Positions 24,143 to 32,692 of a DNA stretch of 41,534 nt are shown one piece after another. This DNA comes from Lachnospiraceae bacterium. Its GTDB lineage: Bacteria > Bacillota > Clostridia > Lachnospirales > Lachnospiraceae. Position 1 is the stretch's first letter. Each line of letters starts with the position of its first letter. The position numbers were made by a program, and so were the translations under genes. Under the pieces are notes generated by a model, which saw only the letters and a program-made list of their open reading frames with translations, was not told the DNA's origin and searched no databases. The DNA lies in assembly GCA_017479285.1 (NCBI GenBank), contig JAFVCL010000043.1, positions 1 through 41,534 on the forward strand, written 5' to 3'.

Positions 24143-25543
24143 TTATTTCTTTGTTACAGTGAATTCCGAGTAACCCGCGCTCCTTGCCGCGCCCTTTAAT
24201 TCCTCGAGGGATTTATGCAGGTTTTTGTATGTATTGTAAGCACTTTCAAAGTGTTCGAGGGCAAGCTCCCTTTTTTCCGAAGCTGCAGCGTTAAAACAGT
24301 TTACCGCGTGTCTGTGCAGTTCCTCGTGAAGACTGTAAGCCTTTTTGAACGCGGCGCTGCCGGTTATCTTCGGGTCGGTCTGGGCCGCAAACCATTTGCC
24401 AAGCTTGCATCCCTTGGGATTATTGACCTGCTCTATCTTAAGATGCTCAAATCCCACAAGGTTGTTGTACTGGCGCCATGTAAATATAAGGTGGTCCACC
24501 TCGAATACCGTTATCCAGTCGATCAGGGAAAGCTCCGAACGGCTTCTCGCCATATCCGAACGCACCGTGTCTACCCTTCTCGAGATCTTATATAAATGCT
24601 CTCCTGTCGTAAAGCATTCATCATTCAGTTCATTAAAACCGCCCGCAACGGTATTTCCCAGTGCGATGAATTCCTCGGTCAGGGCAGACTGTGTATTTAT
24701 CTCGTCAAAGATCGAGCTGATGCTTTTATTCATATCCTCAATAAGCCCCGCCATTTCATCAAGACCTTCGGCAGACTTATTAACTCCGTCCGTGCTCCTT
24801 CCCAGCCTCTCCGTGGTCTTGGAGATAAAAGCTGCAAGTTCGTCTATATTCTTAAGCAGTTCATCCACATAAGAGACAACCGAGTCCGCACATGAGGCGG
24901 TGTTCTTGGAAAGCTCGCCCACCTGTCCCGCAACGATGGCAAAGCCTTTGCCCGCCTCTCCCGCTCTCGCCGCCTCTATGGAGGCGTTAAGCGCAAGCAG
25001 GGAGGAGTTGTTTGAAAGTCCCTTTATCTGGTCAATTATCTTTGTGATATTCTCCGCATCCTCTTTAAACTTCGTGATCTGGTCGTTTATCCTGTTTACT
25101 TCAAGGGCGGATTTTTCAATCTGCGCCGTGCTCTCACGCATTTTTCCCGCGCATTCCCTGGCGGTATTAAGTACGCCCTCAGAGTTTGTCTGTATCTCCT
25201 GAACCGCGTACTGGACATTGGTAACAGATTTTTCCAGCTCGCTTCCGGATACATGTATCGTATCGACAACGCTTCTCTGGTTGTTGACCTGCTCCATCAT
25301 ATTCTTTACAACGGAGGAGTCCCCGATCTCCACCATTGCCTCATTCATTCTCATGACAAAGACATTATTGGACTTTTTTATCCCGACGATCATCTTTTTA
25401 AAGCTTTCCGCCAGCTCCGCATCATGAAAGCCCTCCGTGTCGATCTCGTCAAGCTTGCCGGATGCCACCTCATTCATGCAGGCTATTATCCTCTCCCGGT
25501 CCTCCTCATAAGTATTGACCCTTGCCTTACCCCATCTTCCCAT
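24143..25543 (-). CDS. Cytoplasmic methyl-accepting chemotaxis protein with C-terminal CZB zinc domain
   Basis: A 466-residue chemoreceptor lacking membrane helices, so it senses an internal signal. The long coiled-coil signalling domain holds the conserved tip [20 protein letters not shown] (181-200), which binds CheA/CheW. The C-terminal chemoreceptor zinc-binding domain spans about 340-445, with probable ligands His351 (EVDHLIFTW), Cys379 (GCKLGKWF) and His residues 406-412 (HEELHRH). CZB domains are known to sense zinc-thiolate chemistry, for example hypochlorous acid. In this locus it might couple redox or uptake state to swimming, which is inference. AGGAGG lies 6 nt before the ATG. It is divergent from a GGDEF gene. 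Confidence 0.93.
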   Translation of the reverse strand: MGRWGKARVNTYEEDRERIIACMNEVASGKLDEIDTEGFHDAELAESFKKMIVGIKKSNNVFVMRMNEAMVEIGDSSVVKNMMEQVNNQRSVVDTIHVSGSELEKSVTNVQYAVQEIQTNSEGVLNTARECAGKMRESTAQIEKSALEVNRINDQITKFKEDAENITKIIDQIKGLSNNSSLLALNASIEAARAGEAGKGFAIVAGQVGELSKNTASCADSVVSYVDELLKNIDELAAFISKTTERLGRSTDGVNKSAEGLDEMAGLIEDMNKSISSIFDEINTQSALTEEFIALGNTVAGGFNELNDECFTTGEHLYKISRRVDTVRSDMARSRSELSLIDWITVFEVDHLIFTWRQYNNLVGFEHLKIEQVNNPKGCKLGKWFAAQTDPKITGSAAFKKAYSLHEELHRHAVNCFNAAASEKRELALEHFESAYNTYKNLHKSLEELKGAARSAGYSEFTVTKK

Positions 25544-25694
25544 TATTAACCTCCTATAGTCGAGTGCCTGTGGATTTTTTCGTCAGCACTGCCTCGCAAT
25601 TTAGTAATATTCTACAACATTTTATCTTTATTTGAAAGATTATTGGTCAATTTTCTTGTTCAAATGCCTTTGTACCAACTTAAAAACATTTATT

Positions 25695-25746
25695 TTGCTT
25701 TATAAAGCCATATATGGTATGATGTAATGGATTGTAAGTGTTTACA
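25695..25746 (+). promoter_or_regulatory. Promoter of the GGDEF gene with LacI-type operator at the start site
   Basis: TTGCTT (25695-25700) and TATGAT (25718-25723) are exactly 17 nt apart. The palindrome TGTAAGTGTTTACA (25733-25746) begins 9 nt after the -10 box and covers or abuts the start site. It differs from the lacI site at 1001 by one base in the central four. The arrangement places the true start codon of the gene at 25772, because the ATG at 25727 would lie at or before the transcription start. Confidence 0.7.
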
Positions 25747-25771
25747 TTTATATGTTTCAGGATTTTTTGAA

Positions 25772-27265
25772 ATGGCTATAGATCCTTCGCAAATACCCGC
25801 AGTTACATTTTTTGAACTGTTTGATGAACCGTTCTTCGCTTTCAGCAAAAAAGAACAGACCATCACTATTTACAACTCAAAACATACAAAGCTCGTAGAG
25901 GGAACCTTCTTTCTCCCCGATTTTATCATGCTTCTCCGCGATTCCCTTTCAGAGGACGATTTCCCGTCGCTGGATTCTTTTGAAAAACATTTGCAAAAGG
26001 AATCCGAGCATTTTTCGCTGACCTTTGCCAATAATTTCATAAACGATTCCTCCGATGTGGTCGGAGTAATGATCCGTGGCATGGTCGCCATAACCACCGG
26101 CGGCGAGAAGCTTGTCATAGGAAATATCCACCCGAGAGTTTCAAGACGCGTCGCATTAGGGGACGAGATTGCAAGAGACCCGCTTACAGGGCTGATTGAT
26201 AAAGTTGATATCGCAAAGCTTTCCATAAACGCGATAGACCGTGACCACACCGAGGGGATTTATATAGCCATTGTCGATATAGATTACTTTAAATATGTCA
26301 ACGATAATTACGGACACCAGTACGGGGACTATGTATTGTCCCAGGTTGCCGAGATAATCCGCTCCGAGGTGGGAAACGACGGTCTTTGCGGAAGGATCGG
26401 CGGTGACGAGTTCTTTATCCTCTTTACCAAAGCCCTGGATATGTCCGAGTTGCGGGATCACATGCAGAATATCCGCACCCTCGTAAACAAGACCTTCGAG
26501 AACAAGGGACCCCGGGAGGATACTCCCATATCCGTTTCTGCAGGTCTTGCCCGTTACCCTTCCGATGCGGAGAATTACAACGACCTCTTTGTAATAGCAG
26601 ATTACTGTCTCTATCTCGCAAAGGAAAAAGGCCGTAACAGATACATCATATATACCCCCGAAAAGCATCCCCCTCTTGAGGAGATGAAAAAGCGCCGGGA
26701 AAACGGATCCGGTATCATAAACGGACGCGATACCCTGCCCCTGGGCGATGTTCTTGTTCAGACACAGTATATGATCATGTACGAGAATAACATCGACCTG
26801 CTCCGTGTTACCTCTGACCTTGCAAACCGCTTCAAGTTTCCCTGTTTTTTGTTTGCGGACAACGACAGGGAAGAAGCCTTACAGATATGCGGAAAGCAGT
26901 CCGGTATCCTTAACTCCGTAAAAGAAAGGCTTATAAAAGCCCTTAAAAAATATAAAGATACAATCCCCGTTAACAACTATGGATTCTATGTCTGCAACAA
27001 CATAAATCATATAAAGGATCTGCAAAAGGAGCTGCTCGACGAATTCGAGGCGATGGAACTGATTTCCTTCGTATTTATTCCCTTTGAGGATCAGGCCGGA
27101 AAAATCTCTTCCTCTTCTTCGGCTCCTTCAAAACAAACCTTGTATGGAACGAACAGCAGTTTATGTATTACAGGCTTCTTGCCGATACGCTTTCAAAGAA
27201 GACTATTTAAAACAGACAGGACACTTACCAAAACGGCAAGTGTCCTGTATTTCTTTTCAATTTAA
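25772..27265 (+). CDS. GGDEF-domain diguanylate cyclase, C-terminus frameshifted
   Basis: Makes c-di-GMP from two GTP. The start at 25772 is chosen because an operator and the predicted transcription start lie between 25727 and 25746. Residues 1-125 form an unrecognised sensor region; the GGDEF domain begins at DPLTGLIDK (136-144) with DIDYFKYVND and an intact active site RIGGDEF (208-214). No RxxD inhibitory site precedes it. Residues 320-440 form a second, unrecognised domain. The read-out frame after GKI becomes SSSSSAPSKQTLYG and runs through a terminator to 27265. Reading +1 after the A-run at 27100-27104 gives LFLFFGSFKTNLVWNEQQF and a stop at 27208-27210, just before the terminator. 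One A is probably missing from the run. Confidence 0.88.
   Translation: MAIDPSQIPAVTFFELFDEPFFAFSKKEQTITIYNSKHTKLVEGTFFLPDFIMLLRDSLSEDDFPSLDSFEKHLQKESEHFSLTFANNFINDSSDVVGVMIRGMVAITTGGEKLVIGNIHPRVSRRVALGDEIARDPLTGLIDKVDIAKLSINAIDRDHTEGIYIAIVDIDYFKYVNDNYGHQYGDYVLSQVAEIIRSEVGNDGLCGRIGGDEFFILFTKALDMSELRDHMQNIRTLVNKTFENKGPREDTPISVSAGLARYPSDAENYNDLFVIADYCLYLAKEKGRNRYIIYTPEKHPPLEEMKKRRENGSGIINGRDTLPLGDVLVQTQYMIMYENNIDLLRVTSDLANRFKFPCFLFADNDREEALQICGKQSGILNSVKERLIKALKKYKDTIPVNNYGFYVCNNINHIKDLQKELLDEFEAMELISFVFIPFEDQAGKISSSSSAPSKQTLYGTNSSLCITGFLPIRFQRRLFKTDRTLTKTASVLYFFSI
27217..27258. terminator. Intrinsic terminator between the GGDEF gene and eda
   Basis: Stem CAGGACACTT (27217-27226) / AAGTGTCCTG (27238-27247) followed by TATTTCTTTT. 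It starts 6 nt after the stop codon of the corrected GGDEF frame (27210). On the minus strand the stem is followed by TCTGTTTTAA, so it may serve eda too. Confidence 0.85.
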
Positions 27266-27288
27266 AGTTTTGTTAAAATTCCTGTCAA

Positions 27289-27927
27289 TCAGCCGCGAAC
27301 CTCTTTAACGATATTTGCGGCCTCTCTCGTAAGCTCCTCGATCTTCGCAAAATCTCCGGCCTTGATAAGGTCTCCCTTAACCATCCAGCTTCCGCCGCAG
27401 CAAAGGATCCTGTCGTATGCGAGATAATCGCGTACATTGTTTGCGTTGATTCCGCCGGTAGGCATGAACTTAAGTCCCACATAGGGAGCGGCAACAGCCT
27501 TGATATATGAAAGGCCGCCGTTGTTCTCAGCGGGGAAGAACTTGACAACATCGAGTCCAAAGCTCATAGCCTGCTCCATCTCCGAAGGAGTAGCTGTTCC
27601 CGGTGCAACGGGATAGCCCTTGTTTATGCAATGCTCAACAACCTTGGGATTAAGTCCGGGGGAAACGATGAACTTTGCGCCTGCGGCAACCGCTCTGTCT
27701 GCCTGCTCGGGAGTAAGAACCGTTCCGGCGCCCACAAACATCTCGGGGAAATTCTCGCTGATGATCTTTATGGACTCTTCAGCGGCATCCGTTCTGAAGG
27801 TAACCTCGGCACAGGGAAGTCCTCCCTTTATAAGTGCCTCCGCAAGGGGCTTCGCGTCCTTTGCATCATTGATAACAACTACCGGTACGATACCGATCTT
27901 CTGTAACTGCTCTAAAACTGCGTTCAT
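27289..27927 (-). CDS. eda: 2-dehydro-3-deoxyphosphogluconate (KDPG) / 4-hydroxy-2-oxoglutarate aldolase
   Basis: Splits KDPG into pyruvate and glyceraldehyde 3-phosphate, the final step of hexuronate breakdown. A 212-residue class I aldolase of normal length. Family features include IGIVPVVVI at the start, CAEVTFRTDAAEESI (catalytic Glu), VGAGTVLTPEQADRA and DVVKFFPAEN, whose Lys forms the Schiff base; MPTGGINANN binds phosphate. AAAGGA lies 6 nt before the ATG. It is the last gene of the kduI-kduD-isomerase-eda operon. The kinase that makes KDPG (KdgK) is not in the window. Confidence 0.96.
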   Translation of the reverse strand: MNAVLEQLQKIGIVPVVVINDAKDAKPLAEALIKGGLPCAEVTFRTDAAEESIKIISENFPEMFVGAGTVLTPEQADRAVAAGAKFIVSPGLNPKVVEHCINKGYPVAPGTATPSEMEQAMSFGLDVVKFFPAENNGGLSYIKAVAAPYVGLKFMPTGGINANNVRDYLAYDRILCCGGSWMVKGDLIKAGDFAKIEELTREAANIVKEVRG

Positions 27928-27983
27928 TATGATTCCTTTCTGTATACCGGCATTCCTGCCGGAACTGCATCGTTTAATAATAT

Positions 27984-28622
27984 TTAAGCAAGGATTTCCT
28001 TAACCTTAGCGGCTATCTTCTCATCCTTACAGTTGTCAAAGAAATATTTTTTTACGCCCTCGCCGGAAAGAGCCCCCTTGACGAGTTCTCTGTCGAGCCT
28101 GTCAAGTATGGTAAGGATGTCCGTATGAGTGATTTCCTTAACACCATCAAGTATCTTCTTGTTTCTCTGCTCGGGAACAACTCTCTCCGGAGGATATCCT
28201 CCGCCGCCGGGAGCTGAGAAGAGCTTTTCAAAGATATATTCAAGCTTAAGCTCACCGCCCCAGCCGAAGTTCTCCGCAAAGGGTATCGCTACGCAGTTGC
28301 CGTCGTTTACCTGTGAGAAAAGGTATGCATCGAGGGGCGACTGGATATGTCCGCAGAGCACCTTGGGGAAGGAGTTGCAGGCAAGCATTGCGCCCTCTCC
28401 CGTTCCGCATCCGGTTACCACAAAATCCGCTGCGCCGGAATTAAGAAGTACAGCCGCAAGTATTCCGTTCTGGACATATGTAAGACTGTTGGGGTCTTCG
28501 GCGCCGTACATTCCGTAATTGAACACCTCATGTCCAAGAGGCTCTACCGCTTTCTTTAAAGCGGAACAGATAAGTTCATTTTTTGCAGCCTGACTGTTTT
28601 CATTTATAAGTGCGATCTTCAT
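27984..28622 (-). CDS. RpiB/LacAB-family isomerase, probable ketodeoxyuronate isomerase (DhuI-like)
   Basis: A 212-residue protein from the ATG at 28620-28622 (GAGG 7 nt upstream; a start 9 codons earlier has no ribosome site). The N-terminal part is RpiB-like: MKIALINENSQAAKN, then FVVTGCGTGEGAMLACNSFP with the conserved Cys/Gly-rich loop. It is longer than RpiB (about 150) because of a C-terminal helical extension. In streptococci an RpiB-family enzyme, DhuI, isomerises 4-deoxy-5-hexosulose uronate, next to the dehydrogenase DhuD and the aldolase. The same neighbours here suggest that role, although the cupin-type KduI is also present in this operon. Ribose- or galactose-6-phosphate isomerase activity is less likely. 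Confidence 0.82.
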   Translation of the reverse strand: MKIALINENSQAAKNELICSALKKAVEPLGHEVFNYGMYGAEDPNSLTYVQNGILAAVLLNSGAADFVVTGCGTGEGAMLACNSFPKVLCGHIQSPLDAYLFSQVNDGNCVAIPFAENFGWGGELKLEYIFEKLFSAPGGGGYPPERVVPEQRNKKILDGVKEITHTDILTILDRLDRELVKGALSGEGVKKYFFDNCKDEKIAAKVKEILA

Positions 28623-28673
28623 TTTATACCTCTGATTTTTCAAAAGCAATTAAGCATATTTCCAATGGTTAGA

Positions 28674-29540
28674 TCAGTCTTTAACCTTGATATCGCCCTC
28701 AACCTCAACTTCGTCCTTAAACTTGGACTCATCAAGATTTGAGGGATCCTGTCCGATGTATGCCGAGATACCGCCGTCAATGTAAACAACCTGTCCGTTG
28801 ATGAAATCGGAAGCGGGTGATGCAAGGAATACAGCAAGTCCCATAAGATCCTCGGTATGTCCCCAGCGCTGTGCGGGCGTCTTTGACCTTATGAAACGGT
28901 CGAAGGGATGCATCGAACCGTCCGGCTGCTTCTCGCGAAGAGGTGCAGTCTGGGGAGTGGCGATATATCCGGGTCCGATGGCGTTGCACTGTATACCGTA
29001 CTGACCGTACTCAGAGCAGATGTTTCTGGTAAGCATCTTAAGACCGCCCTTTGCCGCAGCGTATGCGGATACGGTCTCCCGCCCGAACTCGCTCATCATC
29101 GAACAAGCGTTGATTATCTTTCCGCTTCCCTGCTCCATCATATGGGGAAGAACTGCCTTTGAGCAGATGAAGGGTCCCGTAAGGTCGATATCGATAACAA
29201 GATTCCAGTCATTTAAGCTCATCTCATGCATGGGGATTCTCTTGATGATTCCCGCGTTGTTTACGAGAATATCGATAGGTCCCACATTCTTTTCCACTTC
29301 CTTAACAAAATTGGCAACCTGGTCTTCCTTGGTTACATCGCAGATCATACCGAAAGCATCGATTCCGGCCTTCTTGTACTCTTCCATTCCGCGTTTAAAA
29401 TTCTCTTCGTTGATATCGTTGAAAACGATCTTGGCTCCGGCCTCTGCATAAGCCTTTGCGTAAGCCATTCCAAGTCCGTAGGATGCACCTGTGATCCATG
29501 CAACCTTACCGTCAAGTCTGAATTTTTCCATTATTCCCAT
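28674..29540 (-). CDS. kduD: 2-dehydro-3-deoxy-D-gluconate 5-dehydrogenase, short-chain dehydrogenase
   Basis: Reduces 2,5-diketo-3-deoxygluconate (DKII) to KDG with NAD(P)H. The Rossmann motif is TGASYGLG (about 18-25), followed by NNAG and the catalytic Ser...Tyr-x-x-x-Lys in CSMMSEFGRETVSAYAAAKG. The C-terminal FINGQVVYIDGG is classical for the family. At 288 residues it is about 30 longer than standard KduD, because of an acidic tail (SKFKDEVEVEGDIKVKD) whose role is unknown. AGGAGG lies 8 nt upstream of the ATG. It is located between kduI and the RpiB-type isomerase gene. Confidence 0.93.
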   Translation of the reverse strand: MGIMEKFRLDGKVAWITGASYGLGMAYAKAYAEAGAKIVFNDINEENFKRGMEEYKKAGIDAFGMICDVTKEDQVANFVKEVEKNVGPIDILVNNAGIIKRIPMHEMSLNDWNLVIDIDLTGPFICSKAVLPHMMEQGSGKIINACSMMSEFGRETVSAYAAAKGGLKMLTRNICSEYGQYGIQCNAIGPGYIATPQTAPLREKQPDGSMHPFDRFIRSKTPAQRWGHTEDLMGLAVFLASPASDFINGQVVYIDGGISAYIGQDPSNLDESKFKDEVEVEGDIKVKD

Positions 29541-29609
29541 TTCTTTTTCCTCCTAAGATTGTTGGGTTAAAAACCTCTGGTTACGATTATCTGTTAAAGC
29601 TTCGGGCTG

Positions 29610-30473
29610 TTATCTGATATCCCTGTTATTTACATTGTCCATATCATCAAAATCCTGGTTCTCTCCCACCATACCCCAGATAAATGTATAGTTTGAAGAA
29701 CCGCATCCGCAGTGGATCGACCAGCTGGGGGATATGACCGCTTCCTCGTTGTGCATAACGATATGCCTTGTCTCCTGGGGCTCACCCATGTAATGCATGA
29801 CAAATCCGTCCTCGGGTACTTCAAAGTACATATATACCTCCATACGGCGGTCATGGGTGTGGCAGGGCATCGAATTCCAGACGCTTCCGGGCTCAAGATG
29901 TGTCATTCCCATCTCAAGCTGGCAGCTCTCGACCTGTCCGGGAAGAATGTATTTGCAGATAACTCTGTGGTTAGCCTCTTCCATGCTCCCCAGCTCTTTT
30001 TTGTTCTCGTCCTTTACTATAACGACACCGGGCTCCGGAGTACCGCTGGGCTTTATAAGCACCGTGGGGTAGGTGGCGTGGGCTGGTGCGCTGTTTAAAT
30101 AGAATTTTGCGGGATTGGAAGGATCGTCGCTTTCAAAAGAAATATCACGATTTCCCATTCCGATATACATACCCTCTCTGTGGGCCACCTTTGTAGTCTT
30201 TCCGTCGATGGTAATTTTGCCGTCTCCGCCGATATTTATTACCCCGAGCTCACGCCTCTGTAAAAAATACTCCGCTCTCAGCTCATCACCGGCGGTAAGA
30301 ACAAGCTTTTCATCGGTAGGAGTTGCAGAGCCTGCAATAATCCTGTCTATATGGCTGTATACAAGATATATCTCTCCGGGTCTGAAAACCTTCTGGATAA
30401 GAAATTCATCTCTTAATCTCTGGGTATCATAATACTTCACATCCTTTGGTGAAGCTGCGGTTCTAAGCTCCAT
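29610..30473 (-). CDS. kduI: 5-dehydro-4-deoxy-D-glucuronate isomerase
   Basis: Zinc-dependent cupin that converts the unsaturated-uronate product DKI into DKII. A 287-residue protein of normal length. The opening YYDTQRLRDEFLI and the metal-binding block WNSMPCHTHDRRMEVYMYF (two His and a Glu), with the fourth ligand in SWSIHCG, identify it. AGGAGG is 7 nt before the ATG. First gene of the lower-pathway operon. Its leader holds a palindromic operator and a terminator-like hairpin, so expression seems controlled at two levels. Confidence 0.96.
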   Translation of the reverse strand: MELRTAASPKDVKYYDTQRLRDEFLIQKVFRPGEIYLVYSHIDRIIAGSATPTDEKLVLTAGDELRAEYFLQRRELGVINIGGDGKITIDGKTTKVAHREGMYIGMGNRDISFESDDPSNPAKFYLNSAPAHATYPTVLIKPSGTPEPGVVIVKDENKKELGSMEEANHRVICKYILPGQVESCQLEMGMTHLEPGSVWNSMPCHTHDRRMEVYMYFEVPEDGFVMHYMGEPQETRHIVMHNEEAVISPSWSIHCGCGSSNYTFIWGMVGENQDFDDMDNVNNRDIR

Positions 30474-30546
30474 TTTTGATCCTCCTGCAACCTGATTTAA
30501 TACGCTGATTTAATTTTTAATATTTCAATGAACTTTCCTGTAAGAT

Positions 30547-30591
30547 AAAAAAAGCATACAAAAAGTCAAAATCTCTGACCTTCTGTATGCT
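30547..30591 (-). terminator. Terminator-like hairpin in the kduI leader
   Basis: In the minus-strand message AGCATACA (plus 30584-30591) pairs with TGTATGCT (plus 30553-30560), with an inner GTCA/TGAC pairing, then seven T residues (plus A-run 30547-30553). It lies 128 nt after the trpD stop but also downstream of the kduI operator, so it could end trpD transcripts or attenuate kduI. Confidence 0.65.
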
Positions 30592-30628
30592 ATCTTATCA
30601 AATGAGCAAAAAAATGTAAACCCTTACA
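30592..30628 (-). promoter_or_regulatory. Predicted kduI promoter with LacI-type operator on the -35 box
   Basis: Palindrome TGTAAACCCTTACA (30615-30628), same arms as the uxaB and lacI sites. On the minus strand TTTACA (30615-30620, within the operator) and TAAGAT (30592-30597) are 17 nt apart and could be the -35 and -10. The -10 box is weak (4/6), so the promoter call is tentative; the palindrome itself is clear. Confidence 0.55.
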
Positions 30629-30718
30629 TTCTTGAAAAATCAACAAATTTTATATTTTATTTTTGTTCATTAGAGCCAAGATTTTTATCCGGCTCCTTCT
30701 CCCGGACCGGTATACTTT

Positions 30719-31744
30719 TTATTCCGGTCTGTTGCTTACCTCCACGATTTTTTCAAGAGTCTCGGCGGCCTTTCCGGAATCGATGAGCTCGGCAGCAAGC
30801 TTTACTCCCTCTGCAAAACTTTCGGCCTTTCCGCCAATATACAGGGAAGCACCGGCGTTCATAAGGACAGCGTCCCTCTTGGGACCTCTCTCCTCCCCGC
30901 TAATGATTGCCCTTGTTATGGCAGCATTCTCCTCCGGTGTCCCGCCCCTTAACTCCTCCTTGGAGCAGCTCCTAAATCCGAAATCCTCGGGTCTTACAAC
31001 GGTTGTGCGGTACCATCCGTCCCGTATCTCGCAGACGGTTGTGGGGGAGCTCATAGATATCTCGTCCAGTTTATCCTGCCCGTAAACAACCATTCCGCGC
31101 TCCACTCCGAGGCTTACAAGCACTCTCGCAAGAGGCTCCACGAGATAATCGTCATACACTCCGAGAAGCTGGCGTTTGGGAGAACCCGGATTTGTGAGAG
31201 GGCCAAGAATATTGAAAACCGTTCTGAAGCCCAGCTCCTTTCTTATCGCTCCCACATATTTCATGGAGGTATGGTACTTTTGCGCAAAAAAGAAGCACAT
31301 ACCCGCCTCCTTTAAAAGCTCAATGCATCTTTCGGGGCTTTGCTGGATATTTACCCCGAGAGCCTCAAGACAGTCCGCGGTTCCGCACTTTGAGGATGCC
31401 GCTCTGTTTCCGTGCTTTGCCACCTTCATTCCCCCTGCAGCCGCAACGATTGCGGAAGTGGTGGAAATGTTAAAGCTGTGGGCATTGTCTCCGCCGGTTC
31501 CCACTATCTCGAAGATATCCATTCCGGTTTCAACCTTTGTCGCATGGTCTCTCATTGCGGCAGCGCAGCCTGCGATCTCGTCGGTGGTCTCTGCCCTTGC
31601 GGACTTTGTGGATAATGCGGCAAGGAACGCGGCATTCTGAGTGGGGGTGGTCTCACCGCTCATAATCTCGTTCATTACGGCATAAGCCTCGTCGTAGCTT
31701 AGATCCTCCTTGTTTACGATCTTTACAATAGCCTCTTTGATCAT
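30719..31744 (-). CDS. trpD: Anthranilate phosphoribosyltransferase
   Basis: Transfers phosphoribosyl from PRPP to anthranilate, the second step of tryptophan synthesis. A 341-residue protein of standard length. The glycosyltransferase-III features are clear: [18 protein letters not shown] (PRPP loop), [21 protein letters not shown], then [14 protein letters not shown] and the metal-binding DE in [14 protein letters not shown] is 9 nt before the ATG. No other trp genes are present in the window: it follows a TIM-barrel isomerase by 60 nt and is probably co-transcribed with it. An orphan TrpD-like enzyme with a different acceptor cannot be excluded. Confidence 0.93.
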   Translation of the reverse strand: MIKEAIVKIVNKEDLSYDEAYAVMNEIMSGETTPTQNAAFLAALSTKSARAETTDEIAGCAAAMRDHATKVETGMDIFEIVGTGGDNAHSFNISTTSAIVAAAGGMKVAKHGNRAASSKCGTADCLEALGVNIQQSPERCIELLKEAGMCFFFAQKYHTSMKYVGAIRKELGFRTVFNILGPLTNPGSPKRQLLGVYDDYLVEPLARVLVSLGVERGMVVYGQDKLDEISMSSPTTVCEIRDGWYRTTVVRPEDFGFRSCSKEELRGGTPEENAAITRAIISGEERGPKRDAVLMNAGASLYIGGKAESFAEGVKLAAELIDSGKAAETLEKIVEVSNRPE

Positions 31745-31804
31745 TTAAGTAATCCTCCGTTTGAATTATTTAGGGTCTATTATTGTTTTCTGTTCTAAGG
31801 CATT

Positions 31805-32629
31805 TTATTCCAGATACTTTCTTACGTCTTCGATCTCCCGGTTCAGCATATCCACATCAACAAAACCTTCTTTGTTGAAAGCCGTGGATTCAAGCGTAAA
31901 AGTATCCTCATAGCCGGTCTTTTTTATAAAAGCAAAAAATCTTTCAAAATCAATATGACCGCTCCCGACCGGCAGGGTTCTTAAGTTTTCCCAGTCTTTG
32001 TATCCTCCGCCGTAATCGTTGATATGATAATGGCGGATATGCTTTTCTCTCCAGAGCGCGCTGTTTTTTTCCTCGTAAAGCAGGTTAAGCTGCCCATGAA
32101 ACTCGGCCATCTTTGTATCAAAAATAAATCCGATATCCGGATAATGCTCCAAAAGCTCCATCCAGTGGGTCATAGGGTCTTTTACATTGCAGACCACATT
32201 TTCTATTAGAAGGTCCACCCCGTAACCATCGGCTATTTCCTTAAGCTCCGGATATGCTTTGAGATTATTCTCAAAATGAGCATCGGAGGTAATTCCGTCC
32301 CAGAGATGCATAACCATCTTTTTTGCCCCCAGTTCGGAGGCCATTTTTACATTTATCCCGAATTTTTCGAAGGCATCCTTTGTCTCTTCCCTGTCCCCTT
32401 TGCTGATGCTTTCTCCGATACTCTTCTGGCAATGGAAGGTGGGCGTATAGATATCGTTTGATCTTAAAAGATCGATTATCCGGTCTTCCTCACCGTACCA
32501 TGTACTGTACATCATAAATTCAAAGCCGTCGCTCCCAATACGCGGAGTCAATTCCTTCAGCAATCTGTAATCTCTGCCGTTTGGACGCCCTATAAGGGCT
32601 CCGGTAGAGACAAGTATCTCATTTTTCAT
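31805..32629 (-). CDS. Sugar phosphate isomerase/epimerase-type TIM-barrel protein
   Basis: A 274-residue xylose-isomerase-like TIM barrel, starting at MKNEILVSTGALIGRPNG (ATG 32627-32629, GGGGA 7 nt upstream; the open frame upstream overlaps the end of the AlkD-like gene and looks non-coding). Candidate metal ligands: E in LLIENVV, D in FIFDTKMAEFHG, H in HYHINDYG and E in FTLESTAF near the C-terminus. The substrate is unknown. It lies between the AlkD-like gene (64-nt gap from its stop to this ATG) and trpD, in the same orientation. Confidence 0.8.
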   Translation of the reverse strand: MKNEILVSTGALIGRPNGRDYRLLKELTPRIGSDGFEFMMYSTWYGEEDRIIDLLRSNDIYTPTFHCQKSIGESISKGDREETKDAFEKFGINVKMASELGAKKMVMHLWDGITSDAHFENNLKAYPELKEIADGYGVDLLIENVVCNVKDPMTHWMELLEHYPDIGFIFDTKMAEFHGQLNLLYEEKNSALWREKHIRHYHINDYGGGYKDWENLRTLPVGSGHIDFERFFAFIKKTGYEDTFTLESTAFNKEGFVDVDMLNREIEDVRKYLE

Positions 32630-32692
32630 AAGCTGATCCCCAAAATGTTTCTTAAACGCTGCGGTAAAACAGTTTCCCGGTAATAAGCACAA

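Noticed and set aside
25727-25771. Start of the GGDEF gene at the ATG 25727, giving 15 extra residues.
   Set aside because: The operator (25733-25746) and predicted transcription start lie within or after this ATG, and it has no ribosome site.
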